DNA of 43,943 bases from Pedosphaera sp. Its GTDB lineage: Bacteria; Verrucomicrobiota; Verrucomicrobiia; Limisphaerales; JADLHS01. The notes below the pieces were generated by a model, which was not told the DNA's origin, searched no databases, and was given only the letters and a program-made list of their open reading frames with translations. The stretch spans positions 1-43,943 of the forward strand of contig SIBJ01000025.1 in NCBI GenBank assembly GCA_009695195.1. The letters run 5' to 3'. Position numbers and translations under genes: made by a program. Below, one piece after another: positions 1-8,021 of this stretch (positions are counted from its first letter, which is position 1; each line of letters starts with the position of its first letter).

Positions 1-389
1 ATCGTGTTCGATTCGTGCAAAAAAGTTTTCGCGTCCGCCCGCCGCGCGGCCAGCACCGGCGGCGCGCTCGTGAAGCCACCCATCGCCAGCGCCGCGTCCG
101 GCGGGCTGGCGCGAAAAAGTTTCCGCGCCGCGCGCCACGATCTCCAAAAACCGAGCGCGAACGCCAGCCGGCTGCCGCTTTGCAATGCGACCGCGGGCAG
201 CGTCGCCACCGCCACCCCGCGCGCGGATTTCACGGCCTGTTGATCCACTTCCTTCGGCGAGATGAGCAGCGTGACTTTGCAACCGCGCTGGACGAGTTCT
301 TCCGCGACGGCAACGCCAGGAAAGAGATGCCCGCCCGTGCCGCCGCAGGCGATCGCGACGTGGGGCGAAGTTTGCGCGGCGCGGGTCAT
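1..389 (-). CDS. murG: MurG, UDP-GlcNAc:undecaprenyl-PP-MurNAc-pentapeptide GlcNAc transferase (partial)
   Basis: The first 129 codons of MurG, cut by the window edge. MurG adds GlcNAc to lipid I on the cytoplasmic face of the membrane to give lipid II. Seen directly: the N-terminal glycine-rich loop IACGGTGGHLFPG (about residues 13-25), the MGGFTSAPPVLAA segment and the HESNT motif near the end of the visible part, all typical of the MurG N-terminal Rossmann domain. The ATG at 389 overlaps the ftsW stop in an ATGA arrangement, which suggests translational coupling and fixes the start. It is the last visible gene of the dcw cluster; whatever follows (often murC or murB) is outside the window. 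The identification is firm. Confidence 0.93.
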   Translation of the reverse strand, partial: MTRAAQTSPHVAIACGGTGGHLFPGVAVAEELVQRGCKVTLLISPKEVDQQAVKSARGVAVATLPAVALQSGSRLAFALGFWRSWRAARKLFRASPPDAALAMGGFTSAPPVLAARRADAKTFLHESNT

Positions 390-1561
390 GCGGGTTGGGG
401 AATTTCTTCCGCGGCAAACGGGTTGCTTGGCGGTGGCTGCAAAACGCGGCCCTGTCGCGCGATGCTAAACAGCAGCCCGACGCACGCGAGCATCGCGAGC
501 AGATTTGAGCCGCCGTAGCTGATGAACGGCAGCGGCAATCCTTTGTTCGGCAGCGCGCTGGTGACGACGCCGATGTTGATGAAGGCCTGCAACCCGATCA
601 AAAACGTGATGCCGCAGCCGAGCGAAAATCCGAACGTGTCCGGCGCACGCAACGAAATGTAAATGCCGCACACAACGATGACGACGAACGCGACGACGAC
701 CAGCAGCGTAGTGACCAGGCCGAGTTCCTCGCCGATGATGGAGAGGATGAAGTCGGTGTGATGTTCCGGCACCCAGCCGAGTTTTTGCCGGCCGTTGCCG
801 AGTCCCAGTCCGAGCCAGCCGCCGGAGCCGAGCGCGAGCATGGATTGGTAGGCTTGATAGCCGGTGCCGTTCTTGTGTTCCTCCACTTCGATCCAGCTCA
901 TGATGCGCCGCATCCGAATCGGGTCGCGCCAGATGGCGAACGCGAACGCAAGCATCCCGGCGATGACCGGCGGCACGATATACTTCCACCGCACGCCCGC
1001 GATGAGCAACATCGCGCCGCAGACGCCCGCCATCAGGATCGTCGTCCCGCGATCCGGTTCGATGAAGATCAACCCGATGATCAACGCCATGATGCCGCAC
1101 GGCACGGCCACGCCGCGTTCCCAGGTGTGCATGAATCGCTGGTGACGGTCCACGTACCACGCCATCGCGAAGATCAAGGCGAGCTTGCCCAGCTCGGAGG
1201 GTTGCAGTCGGATGCCCGGCAGGATGAACCAGCGGTGCGCGCCGTTGATTTTTTTCGTGAGCCCGTGCGGCAACGGCACCAGCACCAGCAGCAGGAGCAC
1301 GATCGCCACGATGAACATCGGCCAGACGATTTTCTTGAGGTGCCGATAATCCATCACCGTGGCCGTCACGCAAATCGCCAGACCCAGCGCGCACCAGATC
1401 AACTGCATGAGGAGGTAATGCGGGCCGACCTGCGTCATGCTCGAGCTGTAAAGCATCACCATGCCCAGCGCCAACAGGGCGGCGACGCAAAAAGCCAGTG
1501 TGGTGACGGCAACTTTCATTTCCAATGGAAACGCGGACACCGGGCTGAGGTGGCCCGGCAT
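386..1561 (-). CDS. ftsW: FtsW, SEDS-family peptidoglycan glycosyltransferase of the divisome
   Basis: Multi-pass SEDS protein that polymerises lipid II at the septum together with the class B PBP FtsI, encoded upstream here. Seen: about ten hydrophobic segments, plus family motifs LQPSELGKL in the middle, TDFILSIIGEELGL, and GLPLPFISYGGSNLL near the C terminus. The start at 1561 (sequence MPGHLSP) gives 391 residues, close to family length, and lies 17 bases after the stop of the LysM gene. An internal ATG at 1519 (MKVAVTTLAF) directly before the first membrane segment is an equally good start; an upstream ATG at 1624 would overlap the LysM gene. FtsW rather than RodA is chosen from the dcw position; the sequence alone would not settle that. 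Confidence 0.92.
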   Translation of the reverse strand: MPGHLSPVSAFPLEMKVAVTTLAFCVAALLALGMVMLYSSSMTQVGPHYLLMQLIWCALGLAICVTATVMDYRHLKKIVWPMFIVAIVLLLLVLVPLPHGLTKKINGAHRWFILPGIRLQPSELGKLALIFAMAWYVDRHQRFMHTWERGVAVPCGIMALIIGLIFIEPDRGTTILMAGVCGAMLLIAGVRWKYIVPPVIAGMLAFAFAIWRDPIRMRRIMSWIEVEEHKNGTGYQAYQSMLALGSGGWLGLGLGNGRQKLGWVPEHHTDFILSIIGEELGLVTTLLVVVAFVVIVVCGIYISLRAPDTFGFSLGCGITFLIGLQAFINIGVVTSALPNKGLPLPFISYGGSNLLAMLACVGLLFSIARQGRVLQPPPSNPFAAEEIPQPA

Positions 1562-1577
1562 CCGCGTGCGAACGGTG

Positions 1578-2291
1578 TTAGCGGGGCGGCGGCGGCACCG
1601 CTGTCGGCGCGGGCGCGGAATCAACCGGCGCGGGTGCCACCGGAGCAGCGCTCGGCGGCAGGTTCAATTTCTGACCGACTTTGATCTTGTCGGTCGCGAG
1701 GTTGTTGAGTTTTTTCAACGCGCTGACTGTGGTGTGGTGCTCGCGCGAAATCTTGTCGAGCGTATCGCCGGATTTCACGACGTAAACGTCCGACGCGGTT
1801 TCCGGCGCCAGAACCCCAGTGCCACCCGCCGGCGCGGGCGCGGGCGGGGCCGGGATGGTGAGCTTGCTTCCAATTTTCAGTTTGGTCGGGTCCACCGTCG
1901 GGTTGGCCGCTTGCAGCGCCTTGACCGTGACGTGGAATTTTGTCGCGATGGTGCCGAGGATATCGCCTTTTTGAATCACGTACTCCTGCGCAGTCGAAAC
2001 GGGTGGCGGCTCCGGCGGCGGTGGCGCGACGGCATTGGTCGGCACGTTGGCGTACGCCGTGTTCGTCACGTCGAGCGCGGGCACTTGATTCGTGTTGTCG
2101 GCGACCGGCGGCTGGCCTGATTCGGTTTGGGGCGGGGCTTCGCGTTTGCAGCCTTGCGCCAGCAACGCGACAAGAATGGCGGCGACGTGAACGCCGACGA
2201 CGCAGAAGAAGGCGACCTTCACGCGCGCGCGACTTTTGCTTTTTTGCTCCAGCATGGAGCCCTGCGGGATTAGCGGACTGGGATTGTTCAT
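1578..2291 (-). CDS. Membrane-anchored protein with two LysM domains
   Basis: Predicted cell-envelope protein of 237 residues. Seen: a cytoplasmic N terminus of about 24 residues, one hydrophobic segment (about 25-47) ending in LLAQGC, a proline-rich linker, LysM 1 (about 101-150, YVIQKGDILGTIATKF), a second Pro/Ala-rich linker, LysM 2 (about 168-215, YVVKSGDTLDKISREH) and a Pro-rich tail. LysM domains bind GlcNAc-containing glycans such as peptidoglycan. It sits between mraY and ftsW, where many bacteria have murD, so a role in septal wall synthesis or wall attachment is a reasonable inference, but nothing enzymatic is visible. The cysteine at the end of the membrane segment could be a lipobox, but the match is poor, so a plain anchor is more likely. 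Confidence 0.85.
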   Translation of the reverse strand: MNNPSPLIPQGSMLEQKSKSRARVKVAFFCVVGVHVAAILVALLAQGCKREAPPQTESGQPPVADNTNQVPALDVTNTAYANVPTNAVAPPPPEPPPVSTAQEYVIQKGDILGTIATKFHVTVKALQAANPTVDPTKLKIGSKLTIPAPPAPAPAGGTGVLAPETASDVYVVKSGDTLDKISREHHTTVSALKKLNNLATDKIKVGQKLNLPPSAAPVAPAPVDSAPAPTAVPPPPR

Positions 2292-2647
2292 TGGTTTGGC
2301 GCTATTCGCGTCCTTTCGGTATGAGGTTTTGGGTTTGGGTTTGGGTTTTTGCGCCGGCGTTTTCCCTCAAAAAACGCCGGGGCAAATCTTTCTGCCAGTT
2401 GACTGTCTGTGTGACCATCGGGTCGAAACTTGTCGTTGCCCTTGGGGTGTTGACCGCCCACACCCCAACTGATTGATTCCGGTTTTGCACAATGCGCTGC
2501 GCCGCTTCCAGGACGGTCTCGAAAATCGGCGAAGTTGTAAAGAGCGCGCGAGGGCTGGCCGGTTCGCGGCCAACGGTGCATTTCGCCGCTCTCGAGGAAG
2601 TTATTAACAATGAATTCACAGCGTGGCAAGGGATAAAACGACGCCCC
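2292..2647. other. Intergenic region between mraY and the LysM gene
   Basis: 356 bases with no convincing gene. Several frames stay open by chance, but none shows domain-like sequence. It contains a G-rich hexamer repeat (listed separately) and an AT-rich stretch near 2601-2612 that could hold a promoter for the LysM-ftsW-murG part of the cluster on the minus strand. I see no clear -35/-10 pair and no terminator hairpin followed by T. Confidence 0.5.
2325..2350 (+). repeat. G-rich TTTGGG tandem repeat
   Basis: GGTTTTGGG followed by two more TTTGGG units and a T run. Four runs of at least two G separated by three or four T could fold into a two-tier G-quadruplex on the plus strand, which is the template strand for the LysM gene 5' leader. 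The repeat is seen; the folding is inference. Confidence 0.5.
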
Positions 2648-3796
2648 TCATCGAATCTTCAGGGTGCTCAACGCCACCACGGCGAACAGCACGCACAAAA
2701 TGTAAAACCGCGTCACCACCTGCGATTCGTACCAGCCCTTCTTCTCGAAGTGATGGTGAATCGGCGACATCAAAAAAATTCTCCGGCCAGTGCCGGTCTT
2801 GCGCTTCGTGTAACGAAACCAGCCGCGCTGCAAAATCACCGAGCCGGCTTCCATCACGAACACCCCTCCCGCAATCACGAGCACCAGCGGTTGATGAATC
2901 AGCACGGCGATGATTCCCAAGCCGCCGCCCAGCGCGAGCGAGCCGGTGTCGCCCATAAACACCTGCGCCGGATGACAGTTGAACCACAGAAATCCCAGCC
3001 CCGCTCCCATCAGCGCCGCGCAGAACACCGTCAGCTCGCCCGCGCCCACGACGTGCGGCACTTGCAGATATTTTGAAATCTCCGCGTGACCGCAGACGTA
3101 TGTCAGCACCAAAAAAACCAGCGTCACGATCAGCGTGCAACCGATCGCCAGCCCATCGAGACCGTCGGTCAGGTTGACTGCGTTCGAACTGCCGACGATC
3201 GCCAACACCGTGATGATGATGCCCACCAACCCCGCGCCCGTGGCGACGGGATGTTTGTAAAACGGCACCATGATCTCCGTCACCAGCGTCTTGAGCGACG
3301 GCACCCGCCACAAATACACACCGATAAAAATCGCCACGGTGAACTGCACGATCAATTTCACCGCTGCCGTCGTGCCGCCGCTGGTTTGCTTCGTGATCTT
3401 CGCGTAGTCGTCGTAAAATCCGAGCGCGCACAGCACCAACACCGGCAGCAACGTCAAACCGATCAGCGTGTTCCACTGCGCCCACAGCAGCGTCGTGAGG
3501 TTCAGCACCATCACGATGAGGATTCCGCCCATCGTCGGCGTGCCGGTCTTTTTCAGGAAGCGCGTCTGGATGTCGCCGGCTTCCTCGGCCTTGTCTTTGT
3601 ATTCCTGGCCGAACTTGAGGTCCTTGAGCCACGCGATGACGCGCGGCCCGAGCCACAAGCTCAGCAGCAACGCCGTGATCGCCGCGCCCGCGCTGCGGAA
3701 CGTGATGTACTTGAACAGCCGCAGGAACGAGAGGCGATCCGCCCACTCCGTTCCCGCCGACCAATCCAGCAACCACTGGCTGATGAAATAAAACAT
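2648..3796 (-). CDS. mraY: MraY, phospho-MurNAc-pentapeptide transferase
   Basis: Integral membrane enzyme of 382 residues that transfers phospho-MurNAc-pentapeptide from UDP to undecaprenyl phosphate, making lipid I. Seen: about ten membrane segments and the family signatures TPTMGGIL, the aspartates in ALGFYDDYAKI, NAVNLTDGLDGLA and the histidine-rich loop SPIHHHFEKKGW near the C terminus. It starts at the ATG at 3796 (MFYFISQWLLDW), 76 bases after the murF stop. The order murF-mraY is the classical dcw order. Identification is firm. Confidence 0.96.
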   Translation of the reverse strand: MFYFISQWLLDWSAGTEWADRLSFLRLFKYITFRSAGAAITALLLSLWLGPRVIAWLKDLKFGQEYKDKAEEAGDIQTRFLKKTGTPTMGGILIVMVLNLTTLLWAQWNTLIGLTLLPVLVLCALGFYDDYAKITKQTSGGTTAAVKLIVQFTVAIFIGVYLWRVPSLKTLVTEIMVPFYKHPVATGAGLVGIIITVLAIVGSSNAVNLTDGLDGLAIGCTLIVTLVFLVLTYVCGHAEISKYLQVPHVVGAGELTVFCAALMGAGLGFLWFNCHPAQVFMGDTGSLALGGGLGIIAVLIHQPLVLVIAGGVFVMEAGSVILQRGWFRYTKRKTGTGRRIFLMSPIHHHFEKKGWYESQVVTRFYILCVLFAVVALSTLKIR

Positions 3797-3856
3797 TCAA
3801 AATCTTTCCGGGTACAAACGCACAAAAGAAACCGCACAACTTCCGAACCGTCACCG

Positions 3857-3872
3857 CCCCGCTCCAGCGGGG
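3857..3872 (-). other. Small GC hairpin directly after murF
   Basis: CCCCGC-TCCA-GCGGGG, a six-pair stem with a four-base loop, begins at the base after the murF stop and lies in the murF-mraY gap. No T run follows, so it does not look like an intrinsic terminator. It may protect or partially attenuate the transcript; that is inference. Confidence 0.45.
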
Positions 3873-5258
3873 TCAGGCTTTTCCGACCCGCAAAATTTCC
3901 GAGACGCGTTCCAACCGCGTCGAGCGCGAGGCTTTCAACAAGACCACGTCGCCGGGTTTGAGAAACGACTTCAACGCGCCGCACGCCACTTCCACGTCCG
4001 CGAGCTCGATGACGCGATTCAATCCCGCCGCCCGCGCGCCGCGCGCCATGACCTCGGACATCTTTCCCACCGCGAACAATTGATCCACGCCCGACTCCGC
4101 CGCGCGACGGCCAACTTCGGCGTGGGCGTCTTCGCTGTGCGCGCCGAGTTCCGCCATGTCGCCCAGCACCGCCACGCGCCGGCCCTGGCACGGCATGTCG
4201 CGCAGCACCTCCAGCGCCGCGAGCATGGAGTCCGCGTTGGCGTTGTAAGCGTCGTCCAGCACGCGCACGCCGTCGGCTTCCCACGACTGCAGGCGCATCT
4301 TCGCCGGTCTGCATTCAGCCAAGCCGCGCTGGATCAGTCCGCGCGCCAGCCCCAGTTCCTCACCAATCGAAATCGCAAAAAGTGCATTCAAAACCTGATG
4401 TCTCCCCAATAAATTGATTTGATACCCGCCGCAAAAATCTTCCCGCGCCGTTGTCACCTGAAACGTCGCGCCGTCCACGCCCAACTTCACTTCGCTCACC
4501 CGCCAGTCATTGCCTGCGTTGAAACCGACGCACACCACTTTCGCCTTCGTGCGCGCCACGAGCCGGTCCGTCCACTCGTTGTCGCCGTTGACAAACAACT
4601 TCCCGTCCGCCGGCAACAGTTCCGCGAGCCAGCCCTCTTCCGCCGCCACGCCCGCGACGTCGCCGAAAAATTCCAGATGCTCGCGCCCGACCGTCGTGAT
4701 CACGCCGTAACGCGGCTGGATCATCCGCACGAGCGGCGCCAACTCGCCCGGATGGTTCGTGCCGGCTTCGAGCACGGCGACCTGATGCGACTGGTCGAGC
4801 CGCAACAACGTCATCGGCACGCCGATGTCGTTGTTGAAACTCGCCTCGCTCCACAACGTCGCCAGCTTCTGGCGCAACACCCCGGCGATCAGTTCTTTCG
4901 TCGAGGTCTTGCCGTTCGAACCACCCACCGCCACGACCGGAATGGCAAATTCTTTTCGGTACGCCGCCGCCAGTTGACCCAGCGCCGCGCGCACGTCGTC
5001 CACCGCGATGACCGCGCAGTCGGGCATTTTGGCCGGAATTCGCCTGCGCTCGACAACCACTGCGACCGCGCCCTTCGCTGCGACCTCGTCGAGAAAATCG
5101 TGACCGTCGAAGCGTTCGCCTTTGATGGCAAAGAACAGATCGCCGGCCTGCGCCTGGCGCGAATCAATGACGACGCGTCGAAACTGCAACGTGGACAAAC
5201 CGTCGCGCAGTTCCCCCGCACAGGCCGAAACGACAAACGCTAAATCTCTGGGTTCCAC
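3873..5258 (-). CDS. murF: MurF, UDP-MurNAc-tripeptide--D-Ala-D-Ala ligase
   Basis: Cytoplasmic Mur ligase of 461 residues that adds D-Ala-D-Ala to the UDP-MurNAc-tripeptide using ATP. Seen: the N-terminal substrate domain with DSRQAQAGDLFFAIKGERFDG (about 32-52), the ATP loop GGSNGKTSTKE (about 112-122), LEAGTNHPGEL in the central domain, and LDDAYNANADSM in the C-terminal domain, which is typical of MurF rather than MurE or MurD. The start is GTG at 5258 (read as Met-EPRDLAF). About 250 bases separate it from ftsI, and murE, which normally lies there, is absent. Identification is firm. Confidence 0.95.
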   Translation of the reverse strand: MEPRDLAFVVSACAGELRDGLSTLQFRRVVIDSRQAQAGDLFFAIKGERFDGHDFLDEVAAKGAVAVVVERRRIPAKMPDCAVIAVDDVRAALGQLAAAYRKEFAIPVVAVGGSNGKTSTKELIAGVLRQKLATLWSEASFNNDIGVPMTLLRLDQSHQVAVLEAGTNHPGELAPLVRMIQPRYGVITTVGREHLEFFGDVAGVAAEEGWLAELLPADGKLFVNGDNEWTDRLVARTKAKVVCVGFNAGNDWRVSEVKLGVDGATFQVTTAREDFCGGYQINLLGRHQVLNALFAISIGEELGLARGLIQRGLAECRPAKMRLQSWEADGVRVLDDAYNANADSMLAALEVLRDMPCQGRRVAVLGDMAELGAHSEDAHAEVGRRAAESGVDQLFAVGKMSEVMARGARAAGLNRVIELADVEVACGALKSFLKPGDVVLLKASRSTRLERVSEILRVGKA

Positions 5259-5290
5259 TTTTCACTTCAGGGCCGCGCACCGTAATCATT

Positions 5291-5509
5291 TCACGACGCC
5301 GACTGCTCCAGCCCGCGGGCAAACGGAAAATCCAGCCAGTGCCGCGCCATCAACGCCTCCAGTTGTTGCGCGGAAAGTTTGGCCGGCAGCGCGACCGCCG
5401 CTTCACCCCCTTCCGAATGTGAGGCGGAGTTGTTTTCGTTTTGCGCGTGGCCGTCGCCTTTGAGCGCCGCCACGAACATGCGATGTGAGATGAACGGATT
5501 ATTGCCCAT
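5291..5509 (-). CDS. Small hypothetical protein between ftsI and murF
   Basis: A 72-residue ORF starting at ATG 5509 (MGNNPFISHRMFVAALKG), five bases after the ftsI stop and ending 32 bases before the murF start. It fills the place where murE is usually found. I recognise no domain. The second half (LSAQQLEALMARHWLDFPFARGLEQ) could form a helix, which makes it look more like a real product than a random frame. It could equally be a chance ORF in a leader for murF. There is no similarity I can see to MurE, so it does not look like a murE remnant. Confidence 0.4.
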   Translation of the reverse strand: MGNNPFISHRMFVAALKGDGHAQNENNSASHSEGGEAAVALPAKLSAQQLEALMARHWLDFPFARGLEQSAS

Positions 5510-5514
5510 AGCAT

Positions 5515-7437
5515 TCACTGGTGGTTGAGCGGTCGCGCCGCCACCGTCCGGATGGGACGATCGGGCGCAGCCGCGATGGTTGCCGACGTGGAAGGTTGAA
5601 AATCTTTCAGGTCGGGCCGGATGTTCAGATAGTTCCCCGCGCGCTCGGCGACTTCCTTGAACACGGGCGCGGCGGTCAGGCCGCCGTAATAGCCGTTCTT
5701 CGGCTCGTCCATCACGATCGAAATGCAAAGCTCCGGATTGTCCGCCGGAAAAAAGCCGATGAACGAGGAAATATATTTCCCCTTCACGTATTGGCCGTTC
5801 TCGACTTTCTGCGCCGTGCCGGTCTTGCCGGCGACGCTGTAATTCTCGAGCGCCGCCTTCGCCGCCGTGCCCTCGGACGTGACGACGGTCTTCAACGCCG
5901 TGCGCATCAGTCCCGCGGCCTGCGGCGTGATAACGTTACGCACTTTTTGCGGCGCGTATTTCACCACCGTGCGGCCTTCGCGGTCTTCGAGCCGGTCCAC
6001 CAACATCGGCCGCATCAGTGCGCCGTTGTTCGCAATGGCGCACATGGCCATCGTCATCTGCAATCGCGTCACGCAAATGCCGTGGCCCATCGGAATCTGC
6101 GCGATGGTGACCTTCGACCAATCCTTCGGCGCGTAAGAAATGCCGCGCACTTCGCCCGGCAGCGGAATGCCCGTGCGCTGGCCAAAACCGAAATCGCAGA
6201 TGTGATTGAAGAGCCGGTCCGGCCCAAGCTTGATCCCGATCTTCGCCGCGCCGATGTTCGATGACTTCGTGATGATCCGCTCGACCGAGAGCACGCCGTA
6301 GCGCTCGTGATCGTGCAACACCCGGCCCGCGAACGAGAACGCGCCGTTCTCGCAGTCGAATTGATCGTTCAACGTCACGACGGAGTCGTTGAGCGCGCCG
6401 GAGACGACGACGATCTTGAAAGTTGAACCCGGCTCGATCAGGTCGCTGATGACGCGGTTCCTCCGCGCGTCGGGCGATGCCGAACCGGGGTTGTTGGGAT
6501 CGAAGGTCGGCAGCGTCGCCAGGGCAAGAATCTCCCCGGTGCGCGGGCGAACGGCGATGCCCGAAATGCTGATGGGCGTGTGCTCCTTCATCGCGCCGGC
6601 CAGCGCGGTCTCGAGCATGTTCTGGATGACGGAATCAATCGTGAGCACGACGTTCAATCCGTCGCGCGCCTCGACGTCCTGGTCGCGCAACGCCACGAGC
6701 TCGCGCTGTTTGCTATCGGTCTCGGTCATGCGCCAGCCGCGCACGCCGGCGAGTTTCGAGTTGAGCGTGGATTCGATGCCGTCCTTGCCGGTGGTTTCCA
6801 GAATTTTTGTGCCGTTCACATCGCGCTCGTCCATGCCCACGAAGCCGAGCACGTGGGCGGCGAGGTTGGTGTTCGGATAAACGCGCTTCTGATCGTTAAT
6901 CGGGTCGGTGAAGACCGCCTTCGCGCGCAGGTCGCGGCAGAACTGCCCGAACGATTTCGGGGACAACTTCACCTCGTTGGTCGTGAACGTGAGCCGGCCC
7001 ATCGCCTCGGTGATCTTCTCCCAGGTCTCGACCGCGACCTTGCGTTTGAGCACCACGTAACGATTCGTGACCGTCTGCCCCTTGTCGTTCACTCGCGTGC
7101 GCGGGAGCAGACGGTTGTAAAGTTCGCCCTCGTTCAATTCGAGCAGCGGCGCGATGACCCGCGCGACTTTCGCCTGGCAATCACCCAGCAACACCGGATC
7201 GGCGGCAACAGTTTTCACGAAGACGCTCGTGGCCAGTTGATTTCCGCGGGCGTCGAGGATGTCGCCGCGGCGGGGTTCCAGGAGGATTTCGCGTTGCGTA
7301 TTGAGCTGGGCCATGGCCCGCAACTCGACGTGCCGCAAGACCTGCAAGTCCACAAGACGATAGCCAAGGCCCGCAAATGCCGTTCCCAGCAGCAAGACTA
7401 AGCAGAGCAGTCGTCTGTATTGCAGGCGCTTGGCCAT
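5515..7437 (-). CDS. ftsI: FtsI/PBP3-type class B penicillin-binding protein, septal transpeptidase
   Basis: 640 residues, inner-membrane anchored. It crosslinks septal peptidoglycan with FtsW. Seen: a short cytoplasmic N terminus, one membrane anchor (about 9-28), the pedestal with RRGDILDARGNQLA (about 56-69), and the transpeptidase domain with active-site S338-T-F-K341, S392-S-N394 and K538-T-G540, all three penicilloyl-serine transferase motifs in the right order. The C-terminal tail after about 600 is Pro/Ala-rich; no PASTA repeats are visible. The ATG at 7437 follows a 197-base gap to ftsL that holds a duplicated structured repeat. Confidence 0.96.
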   Translation of the reverse strand: MAKRLQYRRLLCLVLLLGTAFAGLGYRLVDLQVLRHVELRAMAQLNTQREILLEPRRGDILDARGNQLATSVFVKTVAADPVLLGDCQAKVARVIAPLLELNEGELYNRLLPRTRVNDKGQTVTNRYVVLKRKVAVETWEKITEAMGRLTFTTNEVKLSPKSFGQFCRDLRAKAVFTDPINDQKRVYPNTNLAAHVLGFVGMDERDVNGTKILETTGKDGIESTLNSKLAGVRGWRMTETDSKQRELVALRDQDVEARDGLNVVLTIDSVIQNMLETALAGAMKEHTPISISGIAVRPRTGEILALATLPTFDPNNPGSASPDARRNRVISDLIEPGSTFKIVVVSGALNDSVVTLNDQFDCENGAFSFAGRVLHDHERYGVLSVERIITKSSNIGAAKIGIKLGPDRLFNHICDFGFGQRTGIPLPGEVRGISYAPKDWSKVTIAQIPMGHGICVTRLQMTMAMCAIANNGALMRPMLVDRLEDREGRTVVKYAPQKVRNVITPQAAGLMRTALKTVVTSEGTAAKAALENYSVAGKTGTAQKVENGQYVKGKYISSFIGFFPADNPELCISIVMDEPKNGYYGGLTAAPVFKEVAERAGNYLNIRPDLKDFQPSTSATIAAAPDRPIRTVAARPLNHQ

Positions 7438-7464
7438 CGTCTAAAAATTACCAACCGCCCGTGC

Positions 7465-7625
7465 CGATCGGTTCCTCTCCGACGGCGTCACAGGCGGCGG
7501 TAAAAAGTTTTTGGTTCACATTCGAGCGCAGCGGAAACAGTCCGCTTCGCAGTTCGTTAATTTTGCGCGCCACCCGCGGCGATCGGTTCCTCTCCGACGG
7601 CGTCACGGGTGGCGGCAAAAAATTC
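7465..7625 (-). repeat. Duplicated hairpin element between ftsL and ftsI
   Basis: Two near-identical units, 7465-7510 and 7580-7625, 115 bases apart. On the minus strand each has a T run, then CCGCC or CCACC plus a short arm, the invariant core ACGCCGTCGGAGAGGAACCG, and a closing arm. The outer nine-pair stem is CCACCCGTG/CGCGGGTGG in one copy and CCGCCTGTG/CACGGGCGG in the other. The third pair changes A-T to G-C, two other positions keep pairing through G-T, and the inner stem TCGG/CCGA with loop AGAGGAA is unchanged. Stem conservation with changed bases points to an RNA structure in the ftsI leader. The loop also resembles a Shine-Dalgarno sequence. Confidence 0.75.
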
Positions 7626-7634
7626 TTCATAAAC

Positions 7635-8021
7635 TCAACGCATCCTCGGCCCGGCGGTTTGCCGCGCGGCCAGTTGACTGATCGCGGCGGGCCGCGACAC
7701 GGTCGGGTCCGCTGGCTCGGTGAGCCGCCAGATTTGCGCCGGCTGCGCCTGGACCAGACCGAGATTCAATTCGCGCGCGCGCTGCTCGAGCTTCAGCGGC
7801 GAACGCAATTCCGCGAGCCGGTTGCTCAGTTTCTTGTTCGATTCGCGCAACTCGACCAGATGCAGCTCGCGCTGGCGAATCTGCTTGCCCAGTTCGTAAA
7901 TCTGCGTCTTCTGCCAGACGTAACCCACGCCGGACCCCGCAAATAGCAGGCACAACAGCACCGCTTTGAGCGCCGGCCCGAACCGGATCCCCGCCGGCTG
8001 ATATTTTCGATTTCTTGCCAT
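7635..8021 (-). CDS. ftsL: FtsL-like divisome protein
   Basis: 128-residue bitopic membrane protein: a basic N terminus (ARNRKYQPAGIRFG), one membrane segment (about 17-37) and a heptad-like periplasmic stretch (about 40-90; VELRESNKKLSNRLAELRSP) typical of FtsL/DivIC coiled coils. FtsL bridges the FtsQBL complex to FtsWI. The family diverges too fast for sequence alone, so the call relies on size, topology and position between rsmH and ftsI. Its ATG at 8021 directly abuts the rsmH stop at 8022, implying coupled translation. Confidence 0.85.
   Translation of the reverse strand: MARNRKYQPAGIRFGPALKAVLLCLLFAGSGVGYVWQKTQIYELGKQIRQRELHLVELRESNKKLSNRLAELRSPLKLEQRARELNLGLVQAQPAQIWRLTEPADPTVSRPAAISQLAARQTAGPRMR

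Noticed and set aside
7448..7630. 60-codon ORF between ftsL and ftsI (MKNFLPPPVTPSERNRSP)
   Set aside because: It merely reads through the duplicated hairpin, and the two repeat copies fall in different frames, so protein-level selection is unlikely.
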